Part shown: positions 18,434-27,662 of the stretch, piece after piece
Layout: each line of letters opens with the position of its first letter
Numbering within the stretch: position 1 is the stretch's first letter
Source: Planctomycetales bacterium
GTDB lineage: Bacteria; Planctomycetota; Planctomycetia; Planctomycetales; Planctomycetaceae
DNA: 64,000 bases
Direction: 5' to 3'
Assembly: GCA_028285345.1 (NCBI GenBank)
Contig: JANQPT010000029.1
Location: 121,523 to 185,522, forward strand
Notes under the pieces: model-generated
The model's input: only the letters and a program-made list of their open reading frames with translations
Database searches by the model: none
What the model was told of the DNA's origin: nothing
Made by a program: the position numbers and the translations under genes

Positions 18434-19513
18434 ATGCCTGCAACTCGAATGGTGAAAGCGGCGCTGATGCTGAGCGTCACAGTGACAATCTGTCCGACGT
18501 TGTGCTTTGCTCAGAGTAAGGACTTTCTCAAACAGCCGGCGATCACCGAGTATGACGTTGATCCCGATTGGCCACAACGGCCGGATCACATTAGCGGGTC
18601 GGGATGGGTTTCCGGTCTGGCGGTCGATGATCAGGACCAGGTTTGGTTCTTCCGCAAGGGGCCTGATCCGGTGCAGGTCTACACCGCCGACGGCAAGTTT
18701 GTGCGCTCGTGGGGCCGGGATCAATTCCTGAACCCCCACCATTTGCGGATCGGCCCCGACGGCAATATCTGGGTTGCTGATTTCGGGCTGCATGTCGTAC
18801 AGAAGTTTTCACCCGAGGGGAAACTTCTGCAGACGCTGGGCGTCCGAGGCGAAATGGGAGAGGACGAAACACACTTCAATAAGCCAACCGACATGGCGAT
18901 CACACCCCAGGGAGATATTTTCGTGACTGACGGTTACGGCAATCGCCGGATCGTGCATCTGGATAAGAATGGAAACTTCGTCAAGTCGTGGGGCCGTCGC
19001 GGAAACCAGCCGGGGAACTTCGTGCTGCCGCACGCAATTGCTCTCGACTCGAAGGGACTGCTGTATGTGGCGGACCGGAACAGCGGACGGATACAGATTT
19101 TTACTCAAGACGGCGAATTGGTGGACCTGTGGTCGAATCAAATCATGCCTTGGGGGCTTTCGATCAATGCCCGCGATGAGATTTGGGTCTGCGGGTCCTC
19201 TCCGCACTGGTGGACGCGAGACGGCCACTCCCCCGAGTACAAGGACCAGGTCTTTCTGCGATATTCACCCGACGGGCGTGTGCGGCAGATGTGGTCGATT
19301 CCGCTGGGAGATATCGGCTCCGACAAGAACAATCCCGACGTCTCTCGTCTCAAACCAGGCGAAGCCGTCGGGGTGCATTGCATCGCCCAAGATTCAAAAG
19401 GGAACCTGTACGTGGGCGATATCTACGGGGAGCGGGCACAGAAGTTTGTGCCGGTTCGAACCCCGGCGGATGCGGCGAGGCAAGCCGAAAAAGCGGCGAA
19501 AGATGCAAAATGA
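18434..19513 (+). CDS. secreted NHL-repeat beta-propeller protein
   Basis: The 359-aa product begins with a signal peptide (MVKAALMLSVTVTICPTLCF, cleavage after AQS likely) and then runs through NHL-type blades: GLAVDDQDQVWFFRKG, LRIGPDGNIWVADFGLHVVQ, MAITPQGDIFVTDGYGNRRI, IALDSKGLLYVADRNSGRI and CIAQDSKGNLYVGDIYGERA. Six-bladed propellers of this kind resemble the lyase domain of peptidylglycine amidating enzymes and many binding proteins; catalysis is not shown here. A charged Ala/Lys tail closes the protein. The gene stands alone on the + strand after a 233-bp gap from the divergent OCD gene. Confidence 0.8.
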   Translation: MPATRMVKAALMLSVTVTICPTLCFAQSKDFLKQPAITEYDVDPDWPQRPDHISGSGWVSGLAVDDQDQVWFFRKGPDPVQVYTADGKFVRSWGRDQFLNPHHLRIGPDGNIWVADFGLHVVQKFSPEGKLLQTLGVRGEMGEDETHFNKPTDMAITPQGDIFVTDGYGNRRIVHLDKNGNFVKSWGRRGNQPGNFVLPHAIALDSKGLLYVADRNSGRIQIFTQDGELVDLWSNQIMPWGLSINARDEIWVCGSSPHWWTRDGHSPEYKDQVFLRYSPDGRVRQMWSIPLGDIGSDKNNPDVSRLKPGEAVGVHCIAQDSKGNLYVGDIYGERAQKFVPVRTPADAARQAEKAAKDAK

Positions 19514-19609
19514 CCCCCACGTAGGGGCCGATTGACGCGCGTTGCGGCTTTGAATCGGTCGAGGATTCACGTCAACGACTTTGGATACGAACGATTGGTC
19601 GAAATTATT

Positions 19610-19639
19610 TTGAAAATGCACGCTCAATGCTCCTAGAAT
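19610..19639 (+). promoter_or_regulatory. sigma70-type promoter for GlsB/YeaQ gene
   Basis: TTGAAA (19610-19615) and TAGAAT (19634-19639) are separated by 18 bp. The predicted start lies near 19646, and GGGAG at 19673-19677 precedes ATG 19687 by nine bases. Confidence 0.5.
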
Positions 19640-19686
19640 ACGATCGGCAGCGCTGACAGATCGAACTGCAATGGGAGCAACGAACA

Positions 19687-19938
19687 ATGGGCATCATTTC
19701 TTGGATCGTTTTCGGATTGATTGCCGGCGTGTTGGCGCGTTGGATTATGCCGGGGCGAGATCCCGCCGGGATCATCATGACAATCCTCATTGGAATCGCC
19801 GGAGCTTTCGTGGGTGGATATCTGGCGACTCTGCTTGATCTCGGTACCGTAGATGGGTTTGACATCCGCAGCTTTTGCATCGCGGTCGCCGGTGCTGTGC
19901 TGTTGCTGTACATCTACCGTAGACTGCAAAAGGCATAA
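19687..19938 (+). CDS. GlsB/YeaQ/YmgE family stress-response membrane protein
   Basis: The 83-aa protein consists of three glycine-rich hydrophobic segments: ISWIVFGLIAGVLARWIMPG, IIMTILIGIAGAFVGGYLAT, and FCIAVAGAVLLLYIYR. This is the small transglycosylase-associated (GlsB/YeaQ/YmgE) family of inner-membrane stress proteins, of unknown mechanism. The length is typical (about 80-90 aa). A good promoter and Shine-Dalgarno site precede it. It appears to be a single-gene unit; a 10-bp inverted repeat downstream may end transcription. Confidence 0.88.
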   Translation: MGIISWIVFGLIAGVLARWIMPGRDPAGIIMTILIGIAGAFVGGYLATLLDLGTVDGFDIRSFCIAVAGAVLLLYIYRRLQKA

Positions 19939-20007
19939 CACTCTGCCGGCATTGGCGCTGGCACGTCACCGGTAGTGACACGCAACCATGCTCCGCACGG
20001 GCCCGAA

Positions 20008-20059
20008 CGGTCGATCGGACGAGACAGCAGGCCTCGCCGATCCCGTGCTCGATCGACCG
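20008..20059. terminator. inverted repeat between convergent genes, possible terminator
   Basis: CGGTCGATCG (20008-20017) and CGATCGACCG (20050-20059) are perfect 10-bp arms with a 32-bp spacer. It lies between the GlsB/YeaQ gene and a small minus-strand gene. There is no clear T-run, so a regulatory or repeat role is also possible. Confidence 0.35.
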
Positions 20060-20082
20060 GTCCGAGAAAGAGTGGTGGAATT

Positions 20083-20319
20083 TTATGCGCACCGCGCGGA
20101 TCGAGACGCAGCGACCGATTTCTCACAATACCGCACCGCCGCGGTAAGATGAGATTTCATTTCTTCCAGCGTCACTGATTCCAACTCGACGCCGCGACGC
20201 ACGATGTCGCCGACGATGGCATTGGCAATTCGAGTGAGATAGCCGTTTCGGCAATCTGACACCTGCAACCTCCGGCGACAGTCGACGACGGTTTTTCTCC
20301 GACGAGTCGTACGATTCAT
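20083..20319 (-). CDS. small basic protein, function unknown, 78 aa
   Basis: I take the internal ATG at 20319 because GGGGGGAG precedes it by about seven bases. The product begins MNRTTRRRKT and has a cysteine-containing basic head (VVDCRRRLQVSDCRNG), then a helical region (YLTRIANAIVGDIVRRGVEL) ending SLTAAVRYCEK-like. The high basic content of the head suggests nucleic-acid binding, but no known fold is evident. A longer reading to 20565 exists but has poor composition. It points away from the kinase operon, so it could be a divergent neighbour sharing the regulatory gap. A real gene is supported mainly by the strong ribosome site. Confidence 0.4.
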   Translation of the reverse strand: MNRTTRRRKTVVDCRRRLQVSDCRNGYLTRIANAIVGDIVRRGVELESVTLEEMKSHLTAAVRYCEKSVAASRSARCA

Positions 20320-20856
20320 ACTCAGGCTCCCCCCTGAAATGGTGGTAAAAAATTCGTCTTGAAAACAATCGAGACGAAGCTTGGCCCGCAACGAACGCTC
20401 ATTGCAAACGAAGTGCCAATTGTCGGCCGATTCAGGAGCTGCCGCCGGCACATCGTCGTAACCGCGACTTGGGCGGCGGCTTGCGAAGACGCGAGGGGAT
20501 GCGTGTTTCTGCAAGGACGCGCTCACGGGCATCTCGATTCGGCAACTTTGTGGCAAGAAGTACAAGACGGATTTGCAGATTCTGCGTCCACAATCCAGTG
20601 CCGGTTGCGCAGATCACGACGTGTTCTATGAGCGATCGTGGTGTCGGATTGTTCCGGACTTACGGACTGAATTGGTTTTGCGTGTAAGGAGGAATTGTCG
20701 TGGACACTTCCTTTTTGACTAGGTCCAAAAACAGACCTAGGTTTTTACTTAGATTGGTCTCCGTGCGCGAGGTGCGCGGAGCCTCTCTCCGTTGCAACTT
20801 GTCTGCAATTGATCACGTATGCGGCAAGCATCAGATCGAGGTTCGAGGTTTTTACT
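20320..20856. other. long intergenic region upstream of the kinase operon
   Basis: This 537-bp gap precedes the kinase gene. Its 3' part holds a strong ribosome binding site (AAGGAGG, 20686-20692), a short leader reading frame starting at GTG 20700 and the hairpin at 20719-20740, described separately. I see no convincing gene or repeat in 20320-20680. Confidence 0.4.
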
Positions 20857-20945
20857 GTGCCAGCGGTCATCACCGACAATTCGTCTCCGGAACAAGACGC
20901 ACAAGCTGTCGCGGTCGAAGACCGTACGATGGCGGTCGCCGTTGA
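20700..20945 (+). CDS. possible leader peptide of the kinase operon, 81 codons
   Basis: AAGGAGG at 20686-20692 lies seven bases before GTG 20700, an optimal spacing, stronger than that of most genes in the window. The frame encodes MDTSFLTRSKNRPRFLLRLV at its start and is very Arg-rich, then overlaps the first 89 bases of the kinase gene in another frame. A terminator-like hairpin sits inside it. This could be a leader peptide for attenuation or translational coupling, or the ribosome site could be coincidental. The Arg/Cys-rich end has no recognisable fold. Confidence 0.3.
   Translation: MDTSFLTRSKNRPRFLLRLVSVREVRGASLRCNLSAIDHVCGKHQIEVRGFYCASGHHRQFVSGTRRTSCRGRRPYDGGRR
20719..20746 (+). terminator. 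terminator-like hairpin in the kinase operon leader
   Basis: CTAGGTC (20719-20725) and GACCTAG (20734-20740) form a perfect 7-bp stem with an 8-base loop, followed by GTTTTTACTT. It resembles an intrinsic terminator or attenuator. It lies 117 bases before the kinase start, inside the possible leader frame. Confidence 0.45.
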
Positions 20946-22905
20946 GACGCGTCCGATGCTGGAGGTCGCGCTGGCCAAGCAAAGGCTGTTGGAACTCAGG
21001 CTGGTCACCAGCGAGGAGTGGGACCGAGCCGCTGCGGCGGTCGGGACTCAGGATCAACTCGTGCCGATCTTGACTGAATTGCAGCGCATGAAAGCAAGCT
21101 GGGATTGCGGCTGCGACGAGCAATTTCCAGTGCTGACCGGATTTCAAGCGCAGAAGATTCTCGCGGGCAAGCCTGAGGAATTGTGGTTGGACCATTATCT
21201 GCTGCTAGAGAAACTGGGCAGCGGCGGGATGGGCGATGTCTATAAGGCGCGCAACACCCGCTTGCCGCGGCTGGAAGCCATCAAGACCATTCACACCGTT
21301 GCGGGCGGCGAGAACGGCAACGCCGAAATCTCGCTCGGAGTTGAACGATTTCAGCGCGAAGCGCAGTTGCTGGCGCAGCTTCAGCATCCGCATCTGACGA
21401 CGATCTTTCACGCCGGGCACGACCGGGATGTTCAGTTTATCGCGATTGAATATGTTCGCGGCCGTAATCTCAAGGAGTTCATGGAAGATCGCCGGCAACG
21501 CGGTGAACAAATCTCGGTGGGCACGGCGGTCGACTATGTGATTACCGTTGCTGAAGTGATCGCACACGCCCACGAGCAGGGTGTGGTCCACCGGGACGTC
21601 AAGCCGGCCAATGTGATGATCACTGAGGAGGGCGGCTTGAAAGTCCTCGACTTGGGAATCGCGCAACTGCGCGGCCCCAAGAAGTCGGACACGCGCTCCA
21701 GAGAGCAACTGACACAAGGCGCCGTTTCGTTGGGAACGCCGGAAGTGATGGCGCCTGAACAGTGGGCCGACGCACAAAGTGTGACGCCCGCTTCGGACAT
21801 CTATAGTCTCGGCTGCACACTGTTTTATCTGCTGACCGGGCAGATGCCGTTTGGCGGTGAGTCTCGCGAGGAATTGCTGTGTGCCGTCGTTAGTGCACCA
21901 CGGCCGAGCGCATCAGATCTTCGGTCGGACATACCTGCCGAATTGTCCGTCGTCATTCGCAAGATGCTCGCGCATTACCCGCAGGATCGCTACCAGACCT
22001 GCGCTCAAGTGATCGAGGAGCTGCAGCCGTTTGCCGACCGGATCGCCGAGCGACCCGCGACCGATTCGGGCCGACTGAAACGAAAAATCCATGCTTGGGC
22101 ATTGGCTGCAGGCGCGCTGGGCGCGCTTGCCGCTATTGCGGTCGTCGGTTGGCGAAATTCGACGGTCGGACCGAGAATCGATCGAAATACCATTGAGGAA
22201 TTCAAGCGCGTCGACGCGGAGATGGGGCGGCCGTTCGCCAAGGTGGCCCCCCCTGCGCCGCTGCGAACCGCCGACCAGAAGGCCATGGTGCTGGAATCGT
22301 ATGCCAACGAGAACTATTTGAATCTCGCGGAATGGCTATTGCGACTGCAATTGTCTCCGGAGTTGCGCAACGACAATCTGCTTGAGGTGCAAACACTTCT
22401 GAACGGCACTACCGCTTCAGAGATTCCAGTCGATCAGATGGCGACAATTCGCGTGCAGGCGGCACGGAGCGGATACCTCACGATGCTCGTCTTCGCCGAC
22501 GACGGTAGTCAATTGCTGTTTCAATGGACGAAACCAGTCGTTGCCGGAAAGTGGCTAACGGTGGCTGAACCGAGCGCGTCGACTGCCGGTAACGACGAGT
22601 TTGTCATTTTCTTGACGGAAACCGATCCGCTCGCAAGCGGGCCGCAACGGCCGCTGATTGCAGATCCGCCGCTACTCGATCTGGACTCCAGCTACGCGCA
22701 GGGTCTGATCGGAACCGAGTACAGCGTTCACCAACTTCGAAATCTCGAGACCGCCTTCCCCGCATCGGCGGTGTTCAAGAACGTAATTGATCATTTGAAG
22801 TCGGGCCGCCCCTACCCGTTTGACGCACAACCTAGTCCGCCCGCCACCTGGTGGGCTCGGCAGTCCGCCACGCTGCATGTGGTGGAGGGCCTATCTGCGA
22901 AGTGA
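20857..22905 (+). CDS. membrane Ser/Thr protein kinase with DUF4384-like ectodomain
   Basis: GTG 20857 is preferred (GAGG eight bases upstream) over TTG 20809, giving 682 aa. Residues 25-110 are the helical N-terminal extension common in planctomycete kinases (LVTSEEWDRAAAAVG, LTGFQAQKILAG). The Hanks-type domain has the glycine loop LGSGGMGDVYKA near 118, the lysine in LEAIKTIH at 143, VHRDVKPANVMI with Asp247, LDLGIAQL, and the P+1 loop (LGTPEVMAPEQ). A single membrane helix (about 413-432, AWALAAGALGALAAIAVVGW) leads to a C-terminal domain with ATIRVQAARSGYLTMLVFAD and GKWLTVAEP that aligns with the DUF4384 protein encoded next. It should sense or bind something outside the membrane. It starts an operon with the next three genes. 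Confidence 0.88.
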   Translation: MPAVITDNSSPEQDAQAVAVEDRTMAVAVETRPMLEVALAKQRLLELRLVTSEEWDRAAAAVGTQDQLVPILTELQRMKASWDCGCDEQFPVLTGFQAQKILAGKPEELWLDHYLLLEKLGSGGMGDVYKARNTRLPRLEAIKTIHTVAGGENGNAEISLGVERFQREAQLLAQLQHPHLTTIFHAGHDRDVQFIAIEYVRGRNLKEFMEDRRQRGEQISVGTAVDYVITVAEVIAHAHEQGVVHRDVKPANVMITEEGGLKVLDLGIAQLRGPKKSDTRSREQLTQGAVSLGTPEVMAPEQWADAQSVTPASDIYSLGCTLFYLLTGQMPFGGESREELLCAVVSAPRPSASDLRSDIPAELSVVIRKMLAHYPQDRYQTCAQVIEELQPFADRIAERPATDSGRLKRKIHAWALAAGALGALAAIAVVGWRNSTVGPRIDRNTIEEFKRVDAEMGRPFAKVAPPAPLRTADQKAMVLESYANENYLNLAEWLLRLQLSPELRNDNLLEVQTLLNGTTASEIPVDQMATIRVQAARSGYLTMLVFADDGSQLLFQWTKPVVAGKWLTVAEPSASTAGNDEFVIFLTETDPLASGPQRPLIADPPLLDLDSSYAQGLIGTEYSVHQLRNLETAFPASAVFKNVIDHLKSGRPYPFDAQPSPPATWWARQSATLHVVEGLSAK

Positions 22906-22920
22906 ACGGGAGATTTCACC

Positions 22921-23691
22921 ATGAAACGCCAACTTATTGCTTTCGCCGCCGTCGTGTTGATGGGCGGACAGGTCGCCGCTGAAGAAAAAGTGAATGCCGC
23001 CGCAAAAGAACGCGGTCAGGTTGATTCCGAGGGTGTTGTCCGCAGTGAAGGACTTGCCAAATCGGGCCTGAAGCGCGTGACATCGCTGCGGTATTCAATC
23101 CTGGTCCGCAATCCAGACGGCAGCGAATCAGCGGTGGACGAAGCCAATCACACATTTAACCGGGGCGATGAGTTTCGTCTGGTGGTCGAAGCCGACACCG
23201 AACTGTATCTGTACGTGTTCCACGAATCCGTGGACGGCCTGCGGAGCTTTTTGGTTCCGGATCGGCACGATCCGGCGGGATACGTCCCGCGATTGGAACG
23301 AGGCAAGCCGCTGACGATACCGCAGGACGGTTATTTTGAGGTGACGCCTCCGGTGGGGATCGAACGGTTGATGGTGTTCGCCTCTCCTGTCAAACGGACC
23401 GAGCTGACCAGCAGCGAAGCATTCAGCGAGCCGGAAGAACTCTCGCCGCAAAAGCGCGACGAATTGAAGCGGCAGCAAGACCGCGTCTTCAATACGGCGA
23501 TGAACGTCGATCCGGCCAAAGCAAAACCACAGCGCAAACGGGCGAGCGGACCGCGCATCCGCCTGCGGGGCATGTCCTGGCGACCGAAAGCCCGCCAGGG
23601 AGAGACCGGCAAGACGATCGTGGTCGGTTCATACGACGAGAACGACCGGCCCGACTTGTTCTTGGCCATTCCACTCTCGAGTCAGAATTGA
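22921..23691 (+). CDS. secreted DUF4384-domain protein
   Basis: The 256-aa product has a signal peptide (LIAFAAVVLMGGQVAAEEK). The body contains a beta-rich DUF4384-like domain: FRLVVEADTELYLYVFHES, then GKPLTIPQDGYFEVTPPVG and RLMVFASPVKR. The pattern matches the C-terminal ectodomain of the kinase encoded 15 bp upstream. DUF4384 often accompanies caspase-like or CHAT genes; whether it binds a ligand or a peptide is unknown. The C-terminus is basic (KAKPQRKRASGPRIRLR). It is exported, so it could pair with the kinase ectodomain or with the surface protein that follows. Confidence 0.78.
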   Translation: MKRQLIAFAAVVLMGGQVAAEEKVNAAAKERGQVDSEGVVRSEGLAKSGLKRVTSLRYSILVRNPDGSESAVDEANHTFNRGDEFRLVVEADTELYLYVFHESVDGLRSFLVPDRHDPAGYVPRLERGKPLTIPQDGYFEVTPPVGIERLMVFASPVKRTELTSSEAFSEPEELSPQKRDELKRQQDRVFNTAMNVDPAKAKPQRKRASGPRIRLRGMSWRPKARQGETGKTIVVGSYDENDRPDLFLAIPLSSQN

Positions 23692-23804
23692 GGCGTCACA
23701 AAAACACAGGTTCCCAACTTCATTCAGGTGACCTTCGTCAATAAGTGGAACATGTTCCGGTACCCGACTGGAAATTGAATTCTCCGCCCAGAAACAGAGT
23801 CATC

Positions 23805-26800
23805 ATGATCGGACAAATCAGCGAACATCTCATCAGCAAGCTCGAGCGGATCATCGGTCTGCCCGCCGCCGCCAACACGCCGCGGCTGCGGCAACTGATC
23901 GGCCTCGGCCCCGATCGCTGCGATATTGCACTGTTTCGGCAGCTCGACTTCGAGAGCCTCGAACGCCGGACGATGTTTTCGGCCGATTTAGGATTCGCGT
24001 TCGACTCCGGATCAACCGGTGACGATATCGGCTATGAAATTGCGTCTGACAACGCGGGCAATATTTATATTACCGGGGAATTTGAAGGGACGGTCGACTT
24101 TGACCCAGGAGCCGGCGTCACCAACCTCGTCAGCAACGGCGGGAGCGACGTCTTTGTCGCCAAATATAACGACAGCGGGGAATTGTTGTGGGCGCAGAGT
24201 CTCGGCGGGGCCGGCAATGATGCTGGTCTGGGCATCACTGTCGATAGCGCAGGGAAGGTGTACGTCTCAGGGAATTACAGCGGAGCTATCGATTTCGATC
24301 CGACTGCCGACACGGATATCAAGGCCGGAGGAACTCAAGACGCGTTCGTGCTGGCGTTGGACGCAGACGGAAGTTACTCGTGGAGTGCGACATTCAACAG
24401 CACCAACGAAGTTTTTGGATATGACCTGGAGGTCAATGCGGCTGGAGACGTGTATGTGGCCGGTGGGTTCACCGGTACAACGGATTTTGATCCGTTGTTT
24501 GGGGTGGTCGCGCCGGTCGTCTCTAATGGCGACAGCGACGGGTACTTAACGAAGCTTGACTCGACCGGCAGAGTGCAGTGGGTAAAAACCTTCGGCAATT
24601 TCCGGGATGACGCGATACTCGCGATTGATTTGGATTCGTCCAGCAATGTCGTCATGACCGGATTCTTCGAAACGATCATCGACATGGATCCGGGGGCAGG
24701 TACCACGAACCTGATCGGGGGCGGCCTGGGCGACACGTTTGTGACCAAGCTCGACGATGAAGGCAATCTTTTGTGGACCTTCGCCGCAAATGGGACCAAT
24801 GACAATATCGGCCGCGACATTGTCGTCGACAGCAACGACGACATCATCTTCACCGGCAGCTTCGAGCAAATGATCACCATCGATCCCGGCGGAGCAGCGG
24901 TCAATCTGACGAGCTTTGGGGGCAGCGATGTCTTTGTCACGAAGGTCTCGTCGGCCGGGGCGGTCGTCTGGGCGAAGCAATTAGGCGGAGCCGCTGATGA
25001 TATCGCCTGGGGCGTCGCCGTCGATTCGGCGAACAATGTATTTATCGCCGGCGAGTTTCGGGGAACCGCGGATTTCGATCCGGATGCAGTCTCGGTCTTT
25101 AACCTGACGGCGACCGGCAGCTATGGGGCGTTCGTGGTCAAACTGACCGTGACCGGAGCTTTCGACTGGGCAGCAGCGGCGGACGGTGCCGGTGACGTTG
25201 TCCACTTCGCAATCACGGTCGACATCAACGATCGCGCGGTGACCACCGGAGCGTTATACAACTCGGCCGACTTCGATCCCACGGCGGGGACACACGTTCT
25301 GACCTCTTCCGGAAATGCGGACTTCTATGTCGCCACTTTGGCGAGCAATACCACGCCGACCACCTCCGGCATCGGCGACGTCAACGTGACCGAGGATGAT
25401 CCCGACGCGGTTGTCGACCTCTTCGCCGCGTTTAATGACTCCGAAGATAGCGACGCAAACCTGACCTATTCGGTCGTGGGCAATACGAATCCCGCACTCT
25501 TCGCGTCACTGGCGATCGACGGAGTGGCCGGCACCTTGACGTTAAGTCTCGCCGGCAATGCCTACGGCACGGCGGTGATTACCGTCCGGGCCACTGATTC
25601 CGGCGGTGAGTACGTTGAGACGTCGTTTACCGTCAACGTTGCTGCATACAACGACACGCCGACAACTTCGGGCATTGCCGACGTTGCAGTCGTAGAAGAT
25701 GCCGGCAACAGCGTGATCGACCTGTTCGACGCCTTCGCCGACGTCGAAGACACCGACGCAGCGCTGACCTACACGATCACCGGTAATAGCAATCCGGCCC
25801 TGTTCTCAGCGGTCATTATCGACGGCGCGGCGGGAACGCTGACATTGGCGTACGCGGCGAATGCCTACGGCAGCAGCCAAATTCGCGTGCGGGCTACCGA
25901 TCAAAACGGCGCGTTCGTTGAAGCGGTCTTCGATGTGGTTGTGTCGGCGAGCAACGACCAGCCCACGACTGTCGGCATTAACAATATTACGGTAGCCGAA
26001 GATACGACCAGCAGCTACATCAACTTGTATAGCGCGTTTGCGGACGTAGAGGACGGCGTCGCGCCACTCGTTTACTCGGTGACAGGAAACACCAACACGA
26101 GTCTGTTCAGCGTCGTCAGCATCGACGGGTCGACGGGAACGCTGATACTGAACTATGCCGCCAATCAAAACGGAACCGCCAATATCACTGTGCGGGCCCG
26201 AGACTTGAGCGGACTGTTCGTAGAGACGACGTTTACCGTCACGATCACTCCCAAAAACGACGCGCCGGTTGCCCAGGCCGACGCGTTTCGCCTGTGGCAG
26301 AACAGCCGCCTGACCTCCCAAGTCAGTGTTTTGGACAATGATTCGGACCTCGATGGAGATTCCGTCGTCGCCGCGCTGGTCAGCGGCCCGGCCCATGGAA
26401 ATCTCTATTTGAATGGGGACGGAACGTTTACGTATGTTCCCGACGCCGGGTTCTATGGCGTCGACCAATTCACGTACGCGGCTTACGACGGGAACGCACT
26501 TTCGGCGACCACGACAGTTTCGCTGTCGGTCGCGCGCCTGCCTTCCGCTGTCGAAGACCGCTATGTGGCGATCGCCGACACGCCGCTGGAAATCACCTCG
26601 GGCGGAGTGCTGAAGAATGACACGCTGGCCAATTCGGGCGCAGCCGCCGCAGTTTTGGTCGAGGCGCCCGAACATGGAACGGTGGAACTGAAGTCGGACG
26701 GCTCGTTCTTGTACATCCCGGACGCTGAGTATATTGGAGTCGACAGCTTCTCATATCGGCTGGAAACGTCCGAAGCTGCAAGCGAACCGGCGGTTGTGAC

Positions 26801-27662
26801 GATCGAGGTACTCCCGCTACCAGCCGTCTTCAACGACAACGGGGAGACCGGTCTCGACGATCTCTTTGACTCAGTAGATGACCTTCTCAATGAGTCGACG
26901 TTGAACGTCGTGATTTCGAGTTCGGAGCTGACTCAAAGCGATCAAAAAGATCCGTACTCCTACTACGCGGACGAGACCACAACCGCGGCGCTTCGTTTTG
27001 GAGCATCGGACAGTTCCGCCGCCGATTACGAGTACTATTCCCGCGCCGGCGGAGGCAGCGCTGCCGCAACCGCGAACGTCGACTACCAGTCAGACGGATT
27101 TGCGGAGAACGGGCTGCGGGATGCGGAATCGGGAGGCGGCGGCGAGGATTTGGCCGCCGAGACCGGCCCAATGCAACTGCAAGTGAGCTCTTTGGCCCTC
27201 CCGGTCGATGACGACTTGCTGCTCAATTCTGCCTATCTGGATGGAGACGAAAGCGCCTTTGTCTTTGACCGCATTCTTCAGAAGAGCTCCACTGCTCAGA
27301 CAGACGGCGAACCACAACCGGATCAGACCGACCGAGAAGCCATCGCCGCCAACAGCTCCGATTCTGAGTCGACGGACAATGCGGAGGCGCCTTGGCGGAC
27401 GTCCGAAGCTGAATTGGCGGCGCATGCCGTCGATGAAGTCTGGGCCAATGTCGGCGATTTCATGATTCAAACCGACGATGAACTGTTCGCAAGCGGGTCC
27501 TCCGATGAGGCGGACAATTCCGAGCTCGACCACGGCATGCTGACCGTGATCGCCTCGACAGTCGCGGCTGGGCAACTGTCGCTACGGTCGAAAGCGGTTC
27601 GCAGGAATGCGAAACCGGTCGTCAACTACTCCCCTCCCCCGACAAGGGATCCACAAACATGA
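23805..27662 (+). CDS. LEPR-XLL surface protein with SBBP-type propeller and cadherin-like repeats
   Basis: The 1285-aa protein (ATG 23805; GTG 23745 also open) has the planctomycete LEPR-XLL-type signal (RQLDFESLERRTMFSADLG). Residues about 70-520 hold SBBP-type blades of about 48 residues, recognisable by repeated IYITGEFEGTVDFDP, VYVSGNYSGAIDFDP and VFIAGEFRGTADFDP. Three cadherin-like repeats follow (TTSGIGDVNVTEDDPD, TTSGIADVAVVEDAGN, VGINNITVAEDTTS), then two VCBS/Ig-like repeats with GDGTFTYVPDAGFYGVDQFT. The acidic C-terminal 250 residues (QSDQKDPYSYYAD onward) look disordered. It should be exported and exposed on the cell surface. Its stop overlaps the CHAT gene start. Confidence 0.82.
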   Translation: MIGQISEHLISKLERIIGLPAAANTPRLRQLIGLGPDRCDIALFRQLDFESLERRTMFSADLGFAFDSGSTGDDIGYEIASDNAGNIYITGEFEGTVDFDPGAGVTNLVSNGGSDVFVAKYNDSGELLWAQSLGGAGNDAGLGITVDSAGKVYVSGNYSGAIDFDPTADTDIKAGGTQDAFVLALDADGSYSWSATFNSTNEVFGYDLEVNAAGDVYVAGGFTGTTDFDPLFGVVAPVVSNGDSDGYLTKLDSTGRVQWVKTFGNFRDDAILAIDLDSSSNVVMTGFFETIIDMDPGAGTTNLIGGGLGDTFVTKLDDEGNLLWTFAANGTNDNIGRDIVVDSNDDIIFTGSFEQMITIDPGGAAVNLTSFGGSDVFVTKVSSAGAVVWAKQLGGAADDIAWGVAVDSANNVFIAGEFRGTADFDPDAVSVFNLTATGSYGAFVVKLTVTGAFDWAAAADGAGDVVHFAITVDINDRAVTTGALYNSADFDPTAGTHVLTSSGNADFYVATLASNTTPTTSGIGDVNVTEDDPDAVVDLFAAFNDSEDSDANLTYSVVGNTNPALFASLAIDGVAGTLTLSLAGNAYGTAVITVRATDSGGEYVETSFTVNVAAYNDTPTTSGIADVAVVEDAGNSVIDLFDAFADVEDTDAALTYTITGNSNPALFSAVIIDGAAGTLTLAYAANAYGSSQIRVRATDQNGAFVEAVFDVVVSASNDQPTTVGINNITVAEDTTSSYINLYSAFADVEDGVAPLVYSVTGNTNTSLFSVVSIDGSTGTLILNYAANQNGTANITVRARDLSGLFVETTFTVTITPKNDAPVAQADAFRLWQNSRLTSQVSVLDNDSDLDGDSVVAALVSGPAHGNLYLNGDGTFTYVPDAGFYGVDQFTYAAYDGNALSATTTVSLSVARLPSAVEDRYVAIADTPLEITSGGVLKNDTLANSGAAAAVLVEAPEHGTVELKSDGSFLYIPDAEYIGVDSFSYRLETSEAASEPAVVTIEVLPLPAVFNDNGETGLDDLFDSVDDLLNESTLNVVISSSELTQSDQKDPYSYYADETTTAALRFGASDSSAADYEYYSRAGGGSAAATANVDYQSDGFAENGLRDAESGGGGEDLAAETGPMQLQVSSLALPVDDDLLLNSAYLDGDESAFVFDRILQKSSTAQTDGEPQPDQTDREAIAANSSDSESTDNAEAPWRTSEAELAAHAVDEVWANVGDFMIQTDDELFASGSSDEADNSELDHGMLTVIASTVAAGQLSLRSKAVRRNAKPVVNYSPPPTRDPQT

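Noticed and set aside
19451..19466. T-loop-like sequence CCGGTTCGAACCCCGG that could suggest a tRNA
   Set aside because: It lies inside the coding sequence of the NHL protein and lacks the acceptor, anticodon and D arms.
23692..23804. Separate small gene between the DUF4384 and LEPR-XLL genes
   Set aside because: Only a short upstream extension of the surface protein is open here.
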